A DNA stretch of 9,836 bases from assembly GCA_902782785.1 (NCBI GenBank), contig CACZOH010000004.1:1-9836 (forward strand), written 5' to 3'. The translations under genes were made by a program, and so were the position numbers. Positions 1 to 6,271 of this stretch are shown here, piece by piece (position 1 is the first letter of the stretch; every line of letters begins with the position of its first letter). The stretch is from an uncultured Ruminococcus sp. (GTDB lineage: Bacteria; Bacillota; Clostridia; Oscillospirales; CAG-272). The notes beneath the pieces are model-generated. The model saw only the letters and a program-made list of their open reading frames with translations, made no database searches and was not told the origin of the DNA.

Positions 1-2
1 CG

Positions 3-140
3 ATCCGGCGGACGGCGGCGCAGAACAACGTGACCATGCTGACGTCACTGGATACCGTACGAATGCTGTTGGACGTATTGGAGGAAATGACGCTGAAGAT
101 ATCCGTTATTGACGCGGAACAACAGGATAAGAACCGGTAA
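3..140 (+). CDS. carB: Carbamoyl-phosphate synthase large subunit, C-terminal end (5' partial)
   Basis: The frame opening at base 3 reads 45 residues to a TAA stop at 138-140, beginning IRRTAAQNN and continuing NVTMLTSLDTVRMLLDVLEE. This matches the extreme C-terminus of CarB/PyrAB: the regulatory MGS-like domain, whose end typically reads (F/Y)xIRRxAxxxxxxxLTSLDTAxA. CarB makes carbamoyl phosphate from bicarbonate, ammonia delivered by the glutaminase subunit CarA, and two ATP, feeding pyrimidine and arginine synthesis in the cytoplasm. The MGS domain binds allosteric effectors. Only about 4% of the usual roughly 1,070-residue protein is in the window, so the call rests on this short motif. 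No plus-strand gene follows closely, so this is probably the end of its operon. The last dozen residues (ISVIDAEQQDKNR) are a polar tail I do not recognise. Confidence 0.75.
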   Translation: MRRTAAQNNVTMLTSLDTVRMLLDVLEEMTLKISVIDAEQQDKNR

Positions 141-218
141 AACAAATTGAGGCGGCAGATCGCAAAAAGAGAGATAGGGCGTGATAAACAGCAAAACGGC
201 AAAAAGCCGGCGGACACA
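141..218. other. carB 3' flank with no recognised element
   Basis: About 78 bp between the carB stop and the first repeat copy. It is purine-rich on the plus strand. I see no start codon with a ribosome binding site, no RNA gene and no convincing terminator. Minus-strand open frames running through it are continuations of the repeat-derived frames further right. Confidence 0.5.
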
Positions 219-291
219 ACAGTTCACCGGATTGTTTTCTTAGCGCTGCTTCGAGTCCCGTAAGATATACCTTTAATACGGGTCTCTTCTT

Positions 292-343
292 GAATTTTGC
301 GAAGCATAAGTGCAAACTTCATTCTATGTGCTTCGCAAAATTC
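292..343. repeat. H2 stem-loop, copy 1
   Basis: GAATTTTGCGAAGCA (292-306) pairs perfectly with TGCTTCGCAAAATTC (329-343) around a 22-nt loop. The stem differs from copy 2 at four base pairs, and all four are compensated. The loop is related to that of copy 2 but less conserved. Confidence 0.85.
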
Positions 344-432
344 TTCGGTCACCGCTAAAAACAGTCCACCGGACTGTTTTCTTAACGCTGCTTCGAGTCC
401 CGTATATGAAGTGAGCATACGGGACTCTTCTT

Positions 433-484
433 GGTTTTTGCAAGGCATGAGTGCAGATTTTAAAGTGAGTGCCTTGCAAAAACC
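433..484. repeat. H2 stem-loop, copy 2
   Basis: GGTTTTTGCAAGGCA (433-447) pairs perfectly with TGCCTTGCAAAAACC (470-484) around a 22-nt loop. Compared with copy 1, stem positions 2, 3, 10 and 12 are changed on the left arm, and their partners have changed to keep pairing. Confidence 0.85.
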
Positions 485-556
485 TTCGGTCACCGCTAAA
501 AACAGTCCACCGGACTGTTTTCTTAACGCTGCTTCGAGTCCCGTATATGAAGTGAG

Positions 557-599
557 CATAACGAAAAAAGACACCGTAAAGGTGTCTTTTTTCGTTATG
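557..599. terminator. Bidirectional intrinsic terminator between tRNA-Ala and the repeat array
   Basis: A perfect 19-bp stem (557-575 with 581-599) with a 5-nt loop GTAAA. Its core GACACC/GGTGTC is flanked by six A on the left and six T on the right, so it has a U-run after the GC stem on either strand. It would stop tRNA-Ala transcripts coming from the right and carB or array transcripts coming from the left. Its right arm includes the tRNA discriminator base (598) and last acceptor base (599), so the hairpin abuts the mature 3' end of the tRNA. Confidence 0.9.
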
Positions 600-670
600 G
601 AGCATACGGGACTCGAACCCGTGACCCCGACACTGCCAGTGTCGTGCGCTCCCAACTGCGCTAATGCCCC
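598..670 (-). tRNA. tRNA-Ala (anticodon GGC)
   Basis: Read on the minus strand, a 73-nt cloverleaf is complete. The acceptor GGGGCAT pairs with ATGCTCC and contains the G3-U70 wobble that identifies alanine tRNAs. The D-arm is GCGC/GCGC with loop AGTTGGGA. The anticodon arm CGACA-CTGGCAG-TGTCG has anticodon GGC at 637-635. The variable region is GGGTC, and the T-arm is ACGGG-TTCGAGT-CCCGT. The discriminator is A (598). CCA is not encoded, so it must be added by tRNA nucleotidyltransferase after trimming of the trailer. The tRNA reads GCC and GCU alanine codons. It is transcribed alone from its own promoter and is followed directly by the terminator hairpin. Confidence 0.97.
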
Positions 671-699
671 GCGGGATGTGTTTTTTTGTTTGCTTGACT

Positions 700-728
700 A
701 TAATACCACATTTTTTATAATATGTCAA
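700..728 (-). promoter_or_regulatory. Sigma-A promoter of tRNA-Ala
   Basis: On the minus strand an exact TTGACA -35 box (728-723) lies 17 bp from a TATTAT -10 box (705-700). Transcription should start near 693, giving a leader of about 20 nt before the tRNA 5' end at 670. It diverges from the lipoprotein promoter, with the two -35 boxes about 12 bp apart. Confidence 0.85.
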
Positions 729-739
729 GATGTTTTTTC

Positions 740-768
740 TTGTTTTTTTCATTTTTTTTCGCTATAAT
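740..768 (+). promoter_or_regulatory. Sigma-A promoter of the DUF4358 lipoprotein gene
   Basis: An exact TATAAT -10 box at 763-768 sits 17 bp from TTGTTT (740-745), a weak -35 box in a strongly T-rich stretch. The predicted start is near 775, which gives a leader of about 24 nt. The GGGAG ribosome binding site (788-792) is 6 nt from the ATG. Confidence 0.7.
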
Positions 769-798
769 AGACCCGTAATCTCACCTTGGGAGTGAAAA

Positions 799-1281
799 AT
801 GGGTAAAAAAACTTTGATTTTTCTTATTTTGCCGCTTCTTGTTTTATGCTCGTGCGGCGGCAAAACAAGTCCGGTGGAGCTTTCCGCCGAAGAGATAATA
901 GACGCGGTATACAAAGCGGTCGAAACAAAGGATTTTATGCGTGATTTAAGATCCGGACTTATGACGGAGGCGGTAACTGAAAACAACGAACAGTATTATC
1001 TCGGCATAAACGGGATACCGTACGAGGACGGCGCGGCGTCAGAAGCGGTCGTTCAGCCCGTAACTTATTCTTTCTGCGTCATAAAGCTGAAAAGCGGCGT
1101 AAAGTACGACGCGGAGCGCATAAAGATAGAAAACAGCGTAAACAAAGCGAAATGGGTCTGCGCCCGTGCGGAAGAGGCTTACGTTATAAGATACGAAAAC
1201 GTGATAGCCGTCATAATGGGCACAAAAGAATGCTGCGACGGTATTGAAGAAGCGTTTTTATCCGTTCTCAGCGGCAAATGA
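799..1281 (+). CDS. DUF4358-family lipoprotein
   Basis: A 160-residue protein with a lipoprotein signal peptide: KK at 3-4, a hydrophobic stretch to about residue 16, and lipobox LCSC with Cys19 as the expected lipidated residue. It should be exported and anchored to the outer face of the membrane. The rest resembles DUF4358, a family common in Clostridia and of unknown function. Recognisable pieces are an NGIPYEDGAASEAVV segment (71-85), a hydrophobic strand with charged ends (SFCVIKLKSGV, 91-101), KWVCARAEE (118-126) and VIAVIMGT (135-142). The last strand is typical of the small alpha/beta fold seen in this family. The ATG has a good ribosome binding site (GGGAG, 6 nt). It has its own promoter and no downstream partner, and its stop codon overlaps the end of the convergent ypeB-like gene by 14 bp. 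The family call is from remembered motifs. Confidence 0.8.
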   Translation: MGKKTLIFLILPLLVLCSCGGKTSPVELSAEEIIDAVYKAVETKDFMRDLRSGLMTEAVTENNEQYYLGINGIPYEDGAASEAVVQPVTYSFCVIKLKSGVKYDAERIKIENSVNKAKWVCARAEEAYVIRYENVIAVIMGTKECCDGIEEAFLSVLSGK

Positions 1282-2152
1282 CAGTGAAAACCACTTTCCC
1301 GTCGGTTTTATCTATACCGACGGGATATTCTTTTCCTCCGCTTCTCACACGGAAATAAAGTATCCCGAACGCATCGCATATAAGCTCCGCCTCGGACGGC
1401 TGCTCGGTGACGTCAGAAATATATTCCTTCGCTTTTTCCGACGCCTCCGCGGCGTTGTATCTTTTCTCACCGTACGTTACGGTCCTGCTTTTGACCAGAG
1501 TTTTTCCCGTTTCGTCAAGCGCCGTGAAAGAGCCGCTTGACGAAAATATGAATCTGCCGTTATACCGCTCGCACCTTGTGAGCCTCAGATCCGGCATATC
1601 GTTTTCAGCGTACTTCTCCGCTCTGCTCCTGCTTATCCGCGCCTTTTGAGGCGCATCTTTTTTGTTCTCCGGAAGACCGGAGGAAAGCTCCTTTATCAAC
1701 CGGCTTGCGCTCATGCTCCCGTCCCTTAAAACCGTTTCCATTGCGGTGAGCCTCGTATAAAGCTCCGACAGCATGGCGCGCCCGTCTGCATCCGCGGCAT
1801 CCTTGCCGTTCTGAATCATATCGCATACGTTTTTTATCCTTATGAGATACGCGCGCAGACCGTCGCTTTCCCTGCCGGGCTCGAAACCGTAAATAAGATC
1901 CGCCGCGGCTTTACAGCAATAGCTTATCTCCGACGCGCTGCCGTCGTCGATTTCCGAAACGCACCCTCTCATACCTTCCTTCAATCGCAGAAGCACGCAG
2001 TACAGATTTTCCGTCCGCTCCTCCTCCGCGCGCTTCAGATATGCGTTGAGCGCCGCGTCCGCCTGCTTTTCCTTATACGCAAAGCCCGCGCAAACCGCAG
2101 AGAGACATATCACGTATGAGATGAGTTTTATTATCCATTCACCCGTTTTCAT
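1268..2152 (-). CDS. ypeB: YpeB-like germination-associated membrane protein (short form)
   Basis: A 294-residue protein with one N-terminal membrane segment (about 7-25) followed by YKEKQ and a long, charged helical region (about 26-145), then a linker and a C-terminal part (172-294) of mixed strands. The start resembles YpeB of Bacillus, where a membrane segment is followed by GYKEHQ and a helical region. ARISRSRAEKYAEN (171-184) resembles the opening of the YpeB PepSY-type repeats. YpeB holds the cortex-lytic enzyme SleB at the spore inner membrane and is needed for cortex breakdown during germination. The Bacillus protein is about 450 residues, so this one would lack roughly one repeat. 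No sleB is visible in the window; it could lie elsewhere. The start is supported by AGGCGG a few bases upstream. No clear promoter was found in the AT-rich upstream region, so a sporulation-specific one is possible. If it is not YpeB, it is an unassigned single-pass membrane protein with a PepSY-like tail. Confidence 0.6.
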   Translation of the reverse strand: MKTGEWIIKLISYVICLSAVCAGFAYKEKQADAALNAYLKRAEEERTENLYCVLLRLKEGMRGCVSEIDDGSASEISYCCKAAADLIYGFEPGRESDGLRAYLIRIKNVCDMIQNGKDAADADGRAMLSELYTRLTAMETVLRDGSMSASRLIKELSSGLPENKKDAPQKARISRSRAEKYAENDMPDLRLTRCERYNGRFIFSSSGSFTALDETGKTLVKSRTVTYGEKRYNAAEASEKAKEYISDVTEQPSEAELICDAFGILYFRVRSGGKEYPVGIDKTDGKVVFTVICR

Positions 2153-2227
2153 TATATACCGCCTTTTTTTCGGTTATTTTGCGCAATATTGTTTTTAATA
2201 TACACATATTTAAAGTTAAAATACATC

Positions 2228-2256
2228 TTGACAAAGATATATAAATGATTTATAAT
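2228..2256 (+). promoter_or_regulatory. Exact-consensus sigma-A promoter of the rodA-metY-PII operon
   Basis: TTGACA (2228-2233), a 17-bp spacer and TATAAT (2251-2256) match the housekeeping consensus at all 12 positions. The expected start is near 2263, about 30 nt before the GTG codon at 2294. This is the only clear promoter before 8454, so it may drive all six genes. Its -10 box overlaps an upstream in-frame ATG (2255), which rules that ATG out as a start for transcripts from this promoter. Confidence 0.9.
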
Positions 2257-2293
2257 GATTATAATACGTGAAAAGAAAGGGGGCGGAGATACG

Positions 2294-3454
2294 GTGAAAA
2301 GGCGGGAAAACTCTTTTTTGTCCACCCTGAAACAGCTTGATTTCATACTTATCGCCGCCGTCCTTGCGCTCACGGCTTACGGCATTATCTGCGTCAGCAC
2401 CGCCACCGCTTACCACGGGACGAACAGAAACGTCATAGTACAGCTTTTCGGCGCCGTCATAGGCTTTGCCGGTATGATAGTCCTGTCGCTTGTCGACTAC
2501 GACGTTATGCTGAAAAAGCTGTGGATACCGATCTTCATAATAGGTCTCGGACTTCTGACGCTTCCTTTGTTTGACAGCATCCCCGCGATGCTCCGCGGCA
2601 ATTTCGGGTCGAACAAAAACTGGATCACTCTGCCGATACTGAACGTCGACTTTCAGCCTTCGGAATTCGTAAAGCTCACGTTTATTCTTTCCTTCGGCTA
2701 TCTGCTCGGAAAGCTCAAGGACGATACGAACAAGCTGAAAAGCGTGCTTCTGATCCTGCTTTTCAGCGGCGCGACGATAGCCTTCGTTTTACTTGAAAAG
2801 GACCTCGGCGCCGCGATAGTTTTCGTGATAATATTCATCTCAATGTGGTTCGTTGCGAAAATGAGCCTCTGGTATCTTCTCGGAGGTCTTGCCACGTTTG
2901 TGATCGCGGCTCCGTTTTTATGGGGATTTCTTGAGGATTATCAGAAAAAGCGTATCCTCGTCGGCTTTGACCCGTGGTCCGATCCTACGGACAAGGGCTA
3001 TCAGGTCATACAGACGATACGCGCCATGCAGAACGGCGGATTTTTCGGAATGGGCTACGGCAACGGCACGCTGACGCACGCCGCAGCCAAGTCCGCCTGG
3101 CCCGCAAGGGAGACCGATATGATCTTCGGCGTAATAGGCGAGGAATTCGGTTTTATAGGCATAATGATCTACATATTCCTGATCTCCGTCGTGATATTCA
3201 GGATACTGAGCATAGCGCGGAGCGCCAGACATGATTACGGCTCATATATCTGCGTGGGCATCGCCGCCGTATTCATTTTCCAGACTATCGAAAACATAGG
3301 GATGTGTCTCGGCACGCTGCCCGTCATAGGGCTCACGCTCCCGTTCATCAGCTACGGAGGCTCCTCCATGGTGAGTCTGTATCTGTGTATCGGCGCGGTG
3401 ATGAGCGTTAGGACGCATAAGCAAAAATACTTTTTTGAAAGGGATCATATATAA
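2294..3454 (+). CDS. rodA: RodA/FtsW/SpoVE-family (SEDS) peptidoglycan glycosyltransferase
   Basis: SEDS proteins polymerise glycan strands from lipid II in the membrane together with a class B penicillin-binding protein. From the GTG at 2294 the protein is 386 residues with about ten membrane segments, the normal size. Family landmarks are SNKNWITLP (106-114, with the conserved Trp110), DFQPSEFVKL (119-128), EKDLGAA (168-174, where most members have Pro for the Lys), RETDMIFGVIGEEFGFIG (272-289, including conserved Asp275 in the large outer loop) and LPFISYGGSS (349-358). NIGMCLGTLPVIGLTLPF (334-351) is more like RodA than FtsW. GTG 2294 is chosen because GGAG lies 5 nt upstream and the in-frame ATG at 2255 sits inside the promoter -10 box. 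The stop codon shares one base with the metY start. The RodA versus FtsW or SpoVE choice is less certain than the family. Confidence 0.92.
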   Translation: MKRRENSFLSTLKQLDFILIAAVLALTAYGIICVSTATAYHGTNRNVIVQLFGAVIGFAGMIVLSLVDYDVMLKKLWIPIFIIGLGLLTLPLFDSIPAMLRGNFGSNKNWITLPILNVDFQPSEFVKLTFILSFGYLLGKLKDDTNKLKSVLLILLFSGATIAFVLLEKDLGAAIVFVIIFISMWFVAKMSLWYLLGGLATFVIAAPFLWGFLEDYQKKRILVGFDPWSDPTDKGYQVIQTIRAMQNGGFFGMGYGNGTLTHAAAKSAWPARETDMIFGVIGEEFGFIGIMIYIFLISVVIFRILSIARSARHDYGSYICVGIAAVFIFQTIENIGMCLGTLPVIGLTLPFISYGGSSMVSLYLCIGAVMSVRTHKQKYFFERDHI

Positions 3455-4722
3455 TGAGAGACGAAACAAAATGCGTAAGATCGGGCTACAAGCCCAAAAA
3501 CGGAGAACCCGGCGTAATGCCGATAGTTCAGAGTACGACGTACGTGTTCGATACGGCGGAGAAAATAGGAGAGCTGTTCAATTTTCCGAACGAGCATATG
3601 TATTCGCGTTTTTCCAACCCGACGGTCGACTGCGTTGAAAAGAAAATTGCCGACCTTGAGGGCGGCGTGGCGGCTATGTGCACCTCGTCAGGTCAGATGG
3701 CGAGCCTTATGAGCGTGCTGAACCTCTGCCGCGCGGGCGACAGTATTATTTCCGCGTCGGCGATATACGGCGGCACGATAAACCTCTTTGCTTTCACACT
3801 GAAAAAATACGGCATAGAATGCATCTTCGTCGACCAGGACGCTGACGAGGAGGAAATAGATAAGAAATTCAAGGACAACACACGCCTTGTTTTCGGCGAG
3901 ACGCTTGCAAACCCGGCGCTTTCCGTATTCGATATAGAGAAATTCGCGAACATAGCGCATAAGCACGGCGTTCCGCTCATAATAGACAACACGTTCGCGA
4001 CGCCCATACTCTGTAAGCCCTTCGATTTCGGCGCGGACGTCGTCGTCCATTCCACGACGAAATATATGGACGGTCACGCTCTTCAGGGCGGCGGCGTTAT
4101 AGTCGACGGCGGAAAATTCGACTGGAACAACGGCAAATATCCGGAGCTTGTTGAGCCGGACGAGTCGTATCACGGCTTTGTATATACGGAAAAATTCGGT
4201 CCCGCCGCCTACATCGGCAAGGCGCGTATGCAGCTTATGCGTGATTTCGGCGCTTATCCCGCCGCAAACTCCGCGTTTCTTCTGAATCTTGGTCTTGAAA
4301 CGCTTGCGGTGAGAATGGAAAGATACTGCAAAAACGCGATGAAGGTCGCGGAGCATCTGAAAGGTCATCCGATGGTAGAGACCGTGCGTTATCCGGGTCT
4401 TCCGGGCGACAGATATCACAAGCTTGCGGAAAAGTATTTAAAGAACGGCTGCTCCGGCGTCATATCGCTTGACGTAAAGGGCGGCCGCGAGCCCGCGGAA
4501 AAATTCATGGACGCGCTGAAAATGGCGTGCCGCGAGGTACACGTGGCGGATATACGCACCTGCGTGCTCCATCCCGCCTCGATGACGCACAGACAGCTCA
4601 CGGACGAACAGCTCGCAGCCGCCGGCATAAACGCCGGCATGGTCCGTCTGTCCGTCGGTCTTGAGCATTACGGCGATATAACGGAAGATCTGGATCAGGC
4701 GCTTGAAGCCGCCGCAAAATAA
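3454..4722 (+). CDS. metY: O-acetylhomoserine sulfhydrylase (homocysteine synthase), PLP-dependent
   Basis: A 422-residue fold-type I PLP enzyme of the Cys/Met metabolism family, the usual length for MetY. MetY makes L-homocysteine and acetate from O-acetyl-L-homoserine and sulfide in the cytoplasm. Visible sites are YSRFSNPT (50-57, Tyr and Arg contacting PLP phosphate), SSGQMA (78-83), IIDNTFATP (176-184, Asp178 for the PLP nitrogen) and VVHSTTKYMDGH (197-208, with Lys203 as the PLP lysine). IYGGTINLFAFTLKKYGI (104-121) has Gly where methionine gamma-lyases usually carry the YGCT cysteine. The segment IGKARMQLMRDFGAYPAANS with the following GLETLAVRME is typical of MetY. Cystathionine gamma-synthase or methionine gamma-lyase activity is less likely but not excluded. 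The ATG overlaps the rodA stop by one base, with GAAAGGG about 10 nt upstream, so translation is probably coupled. Confidence 0.88.
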   Translation: MRDETKCVRSGYKPKNGEPGVMPIVQSTTYVFDTAEKIGELFNFPNEHMYSRFSNPTVDCVEKKIADLEGGVAAMCTSSGQMASLMSVLNLCRAGDSIISASAIYGGTINLFAFTLKKYGIECIFVDQDADEEEIDKKFKDNTRLVFGETLANPALSVFDIEKFANIAHKHGVPLIIDNTFATPILCKPFDFGADVVVHSTTKYMDGHALQGGGVIVDGGKFDWNNGKYPELVEPDESYHGFVYTEKFGPAAYIGKARMQLMRDFGAYPAANSAFLLNLGLETLAVRMERYCKNAMKVAEHLKGHPMVETVRYPGLPGDRYHKLAEKYLKNGCSGVISLDVKGGREPAEKFMDALKMACREVHVADIRTCVLHPASMTHRQLTDEQLAAAGINAGMVRLSVGLEHYGDITEDLDQALEAAAK

Positions 4723-4738
4723 TATCGGGAGACTGTAA

Positions 4739-6262
4739 TTGAAAGTTCTTCTTTTGAAAATACGGGAGGCGGCTTTATCCGTTCTGCCCGTGACGCTTAT
4801 AGTGATAATACTGAATTTTACGCCGCTTATAAATCTGTCCGCCGTTGAGATAACCGTATTTCTCGTGTGCTGCGTCATGCTTACCGTCGGTATAGGTTTG
4901 TTCAATCTCGGGGCGGATCTCGCCATGTCGCCGATGGGAGAACACATAGGAAGCGGTCTGTCAAAATCAAGAAAGCCGCTTCTGATACTTCTGATCTGCT
5001 TTGCCATGGGCGTTCTGATAACCGTCGCGGAGCCGGATCTGTCCGTTCTTGCGGGTCAGGTGTCGGATATGGTGAAAAGTCCCGTACTGATAGGCGTTGT
5101 CGGCGGAGGCGTCGGTCTGTTTCTCGTTATATCCGTGATACGCACGATATATAACAAGCCGCTGCCGCAGATCCTTATGTTTTTATATCTTGCGCTGTTC
5201 GCTCTGGCGGCTGTCATGCTGATAAACGACGGCGCGGGCTTTACGGCGCTTGCGTTCGACTCCGGCGGCGTCACGACCGGTCCGATCACGGTGCCCTTCA
5301 TAATGGCGCTCGGCATAGGCATTGCGTCGACCGCGGGCAAAAGCAAGAGCGCGGAGAACAATTTCGGCTCCATCGCCCTATGCTCCGTCGGTCCCGTGCT
5401 CGCCGTAGTCGTCATCGGCATAGTGTCGAAGGGCGGCATAAAATACACGCTGCCGGATTACTCCGTATCGCTTGAAGCGTCAGGACTGCTGAAAACCGCG
5501 CTTCAGACCGCGGCGGAGGTAGCGGTTGCGCTTGCGCTCATATCCGTTTTCTTCTTCGTTCTGCAGTTTTTCATACTCAAGCTGCCGAAAAAGAAGCTTT
5601 TGCAGATACTGCTCGGGATCGTTTTTACGTTCACGGGGCTCGTCGTTTTCATGATCTCCGTAAAGGTAGGCTTTATGCCCGTGGGCTTCAAAATAGGGAC
5701 GGAGCTTTCAGACGGCGGTCACACCGCTTTCCTCGTCGTGTTCGGCTTTGTGATAGGCGTCGCGACGGTCCTCGCCGAGCCCGCAGTACACGTACTGAAC
5801 AAGCAGGTGGAGCAGGTGACGGGCGGTATGGTGAGCAAAAGGGCGATGATGACGGCGCTCTGCATAGGCGTCGGCGTCTCCATAGCTCTTTCGATGATAC
5901 GCATAATATTCGATTTCAGTATTTTGTACTATCTTATCCCGGGTTACATCCTGTCGCTCGGTCTGTCGCTTTTCGTGCCGGGTATTTACACGTCGATAGC
6001 TTTCGACTCCGGCGGCGTTGCGAGCGGACCTCTTACCTCAAGCTTCATCCTGCCGTTTGCGATAGGCGTCTGTGCGTCGGTTCAGGGAGTTGACAAGATA
6101 CCCGCGGACGCGTTCGGCATCGTCGCCATGGTCGCGATGACGCCGCTCATAACGATACAGCTTCTCGGCTTCCGCGCGGTATTTGCGGAAAGCTTAAGAA
6201 GAAAACGCGCCAGAAAAAAGATTTACGGGGCAAGCGACGAACAGATTATAGAATTTATGTAG
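4739..6262 (+). CDS. DUF1538 family membrane protein, two tandem domains (putative transporter)
   Basis: A 507-residue polytopic membrane protein made of two homologous halves. The strongest marker occurs in each half: AFDSGGVTTGP (172-182) and AFDSGGVASGP (421-431). A second pair is AEPDLSVLAGQV (97-108) and AEPAVHVLNKQV (346-357). A third is an MSPMG-type loop (63-67) and its FMPVG counterpart (312-316). This is the DUF1538 signature; the family has no established substrate that I know of. The internal duplication, conserved small-residue loops and many membrane segments suggest a secondary transporter. The start is TTG at 4739, because GGGAG (4727-4731) is 7 nt upstream and no ATG fits better. 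The gene begins 16 nt after metY. The next gene's ribosome binding site overlaps its stop codon. From memory, DUF1538 genes are often found beside PII-like genes, as here. Confidence 0.85.
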   Translation: MKVLLLKIREAALSVLPVTLIVIILNFTPLINLSAVEITVFLVCCVMLTVGIGLFNLGADLAMSPMGEHIGSGLSKSRKPLLILLICFAMGVLITVAEPDLSVLAGQVSDMVKSPVLIGVVGGGVGLFLVISVIRTIYNKPLPQILMFLYLALFALAAVMLINDGAGFTALAFDSGGVTTGPITVPFIMALGIGIASTAGKSKSAENNFGSIALCSVGPVLAVVVIGIVSKGGIKYTLPDYSVSLEASGLLKTALQTAAEVAVALALISVFFFVLQFFILKLPKKKLLQILLGIVFTFTGLVVFMISVKVGFMPVGFKIGTELSDGGHTAFLVVFGFVIGVATVLAEPAVHVLNKQVEQVTGGMVSKRAMMTALCIGVGVSIALSMIRIIFDFSILYYLIPGYILSLGLSLFVPGIYTSIAFDSGGVASGPLTSSFILPFAIGVCASVQGVDKIPADAFGIVAMVAMTPLITIQLLGFRAVFAESLRRKRARKKIYGASDEQIIEFM

Positions 6263-6271
6263 GTGACATTC

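Larger units (their letters stand above)
219..560. repeat. Tandem array of 141-142 bp hairpin repeats between carB and tRNA-Ala
   Basis: The core ACAG(T/C)YCACCGG hairpin starts at 219, 361 and 502, a period of 142 and 141 bp. A full unit holds three hairpins. H1 is GAGTCCCGTAT paired with ATACGGGACTC (395-405 with 417-427; one mismatch in the first copy, 253-262 with 277-286). H2 is a 15-bp stem (292-306 with 329-343; 433-447 with 470-484). H3 is AAAACAGTCC-ACC-GGACTGTTTT (358-380; 499-521), which on the plus strand is a short hairpin followed by a T-rich run. Bases 343-419 and 484-560 are identical over 77 bp. The third unit stops where the terminator begins. Long open frames on both strands are repeated peptides encoded by the repeats and have no plausible start signals. 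It is not CRISPR, because the period is too long and the whole unit is repeated, not just a short spacer-flanked motif. The function is unknown; insulation of the carB and tRNA transcripts or a structured 3' UTR are possible. Confidence 0.85.

Noticed and set aside
45..315. Minus-strand open frames of 60 and 69 residues over the carB end and first repeat
   Set aside because: One overlaps the carB C-terminus in antisense and the other is repeat-derived. No promoter or ribosome binding site was seen.
292..484. Terminal inverted repeats of a small transposon (MITE)
   Set aside because: Inverted repeats are multiple short internal hairpins, not one pair at the ends, and no target-site duplication frames a full unit. 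A relationship to a MITE cannot be fully excluded without genome-wide copies.
219..560. CRISPR array
   Set aside because: The period of 141-142 bp is far too long, almost the whole unit is repeated rather than a short repeat with unique spacers, and no cas gene is present.
219..670. Integration site (att) of a genomic island at tRNA-Ala
   Set aside because: Direct and inverted copies of the tRNA 3' end exist, but no integrase, excisionase or island genes lie between or beside them, and the copies are only about 140 bp apart.
224..767. Several 140-156 residue open frames on both strands between 224 and 767
   Set aside because: They are translations of the 141-bp hairpin repeats, terminator and tRNA gene. 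The peptides repeat with the DNA, frames exist on both strands, and none has a plausible ribosome binding site.
2255..2293. Longer rodA start at ATG 2255
   Set aside because: The codon lies in the -10 box of an exact-consensus promoter and has no ribosome binding site; GTG 2294 has GGAG 5 nt upstream.
3688..4419. 243-residue minus-strand open frame inside metY
   Set aside because: It is an antisense shadow of a well-supported gene, with no recognisable domain and no start signals.
3454..4722. Methionine gamma-lyase
   Set aside because: The YGCT cysteine typical of gamma-lyases is replaced by glycine (YGGT), and the segment after the substrate loop matches MetY better. Assay would be needed for certainty.
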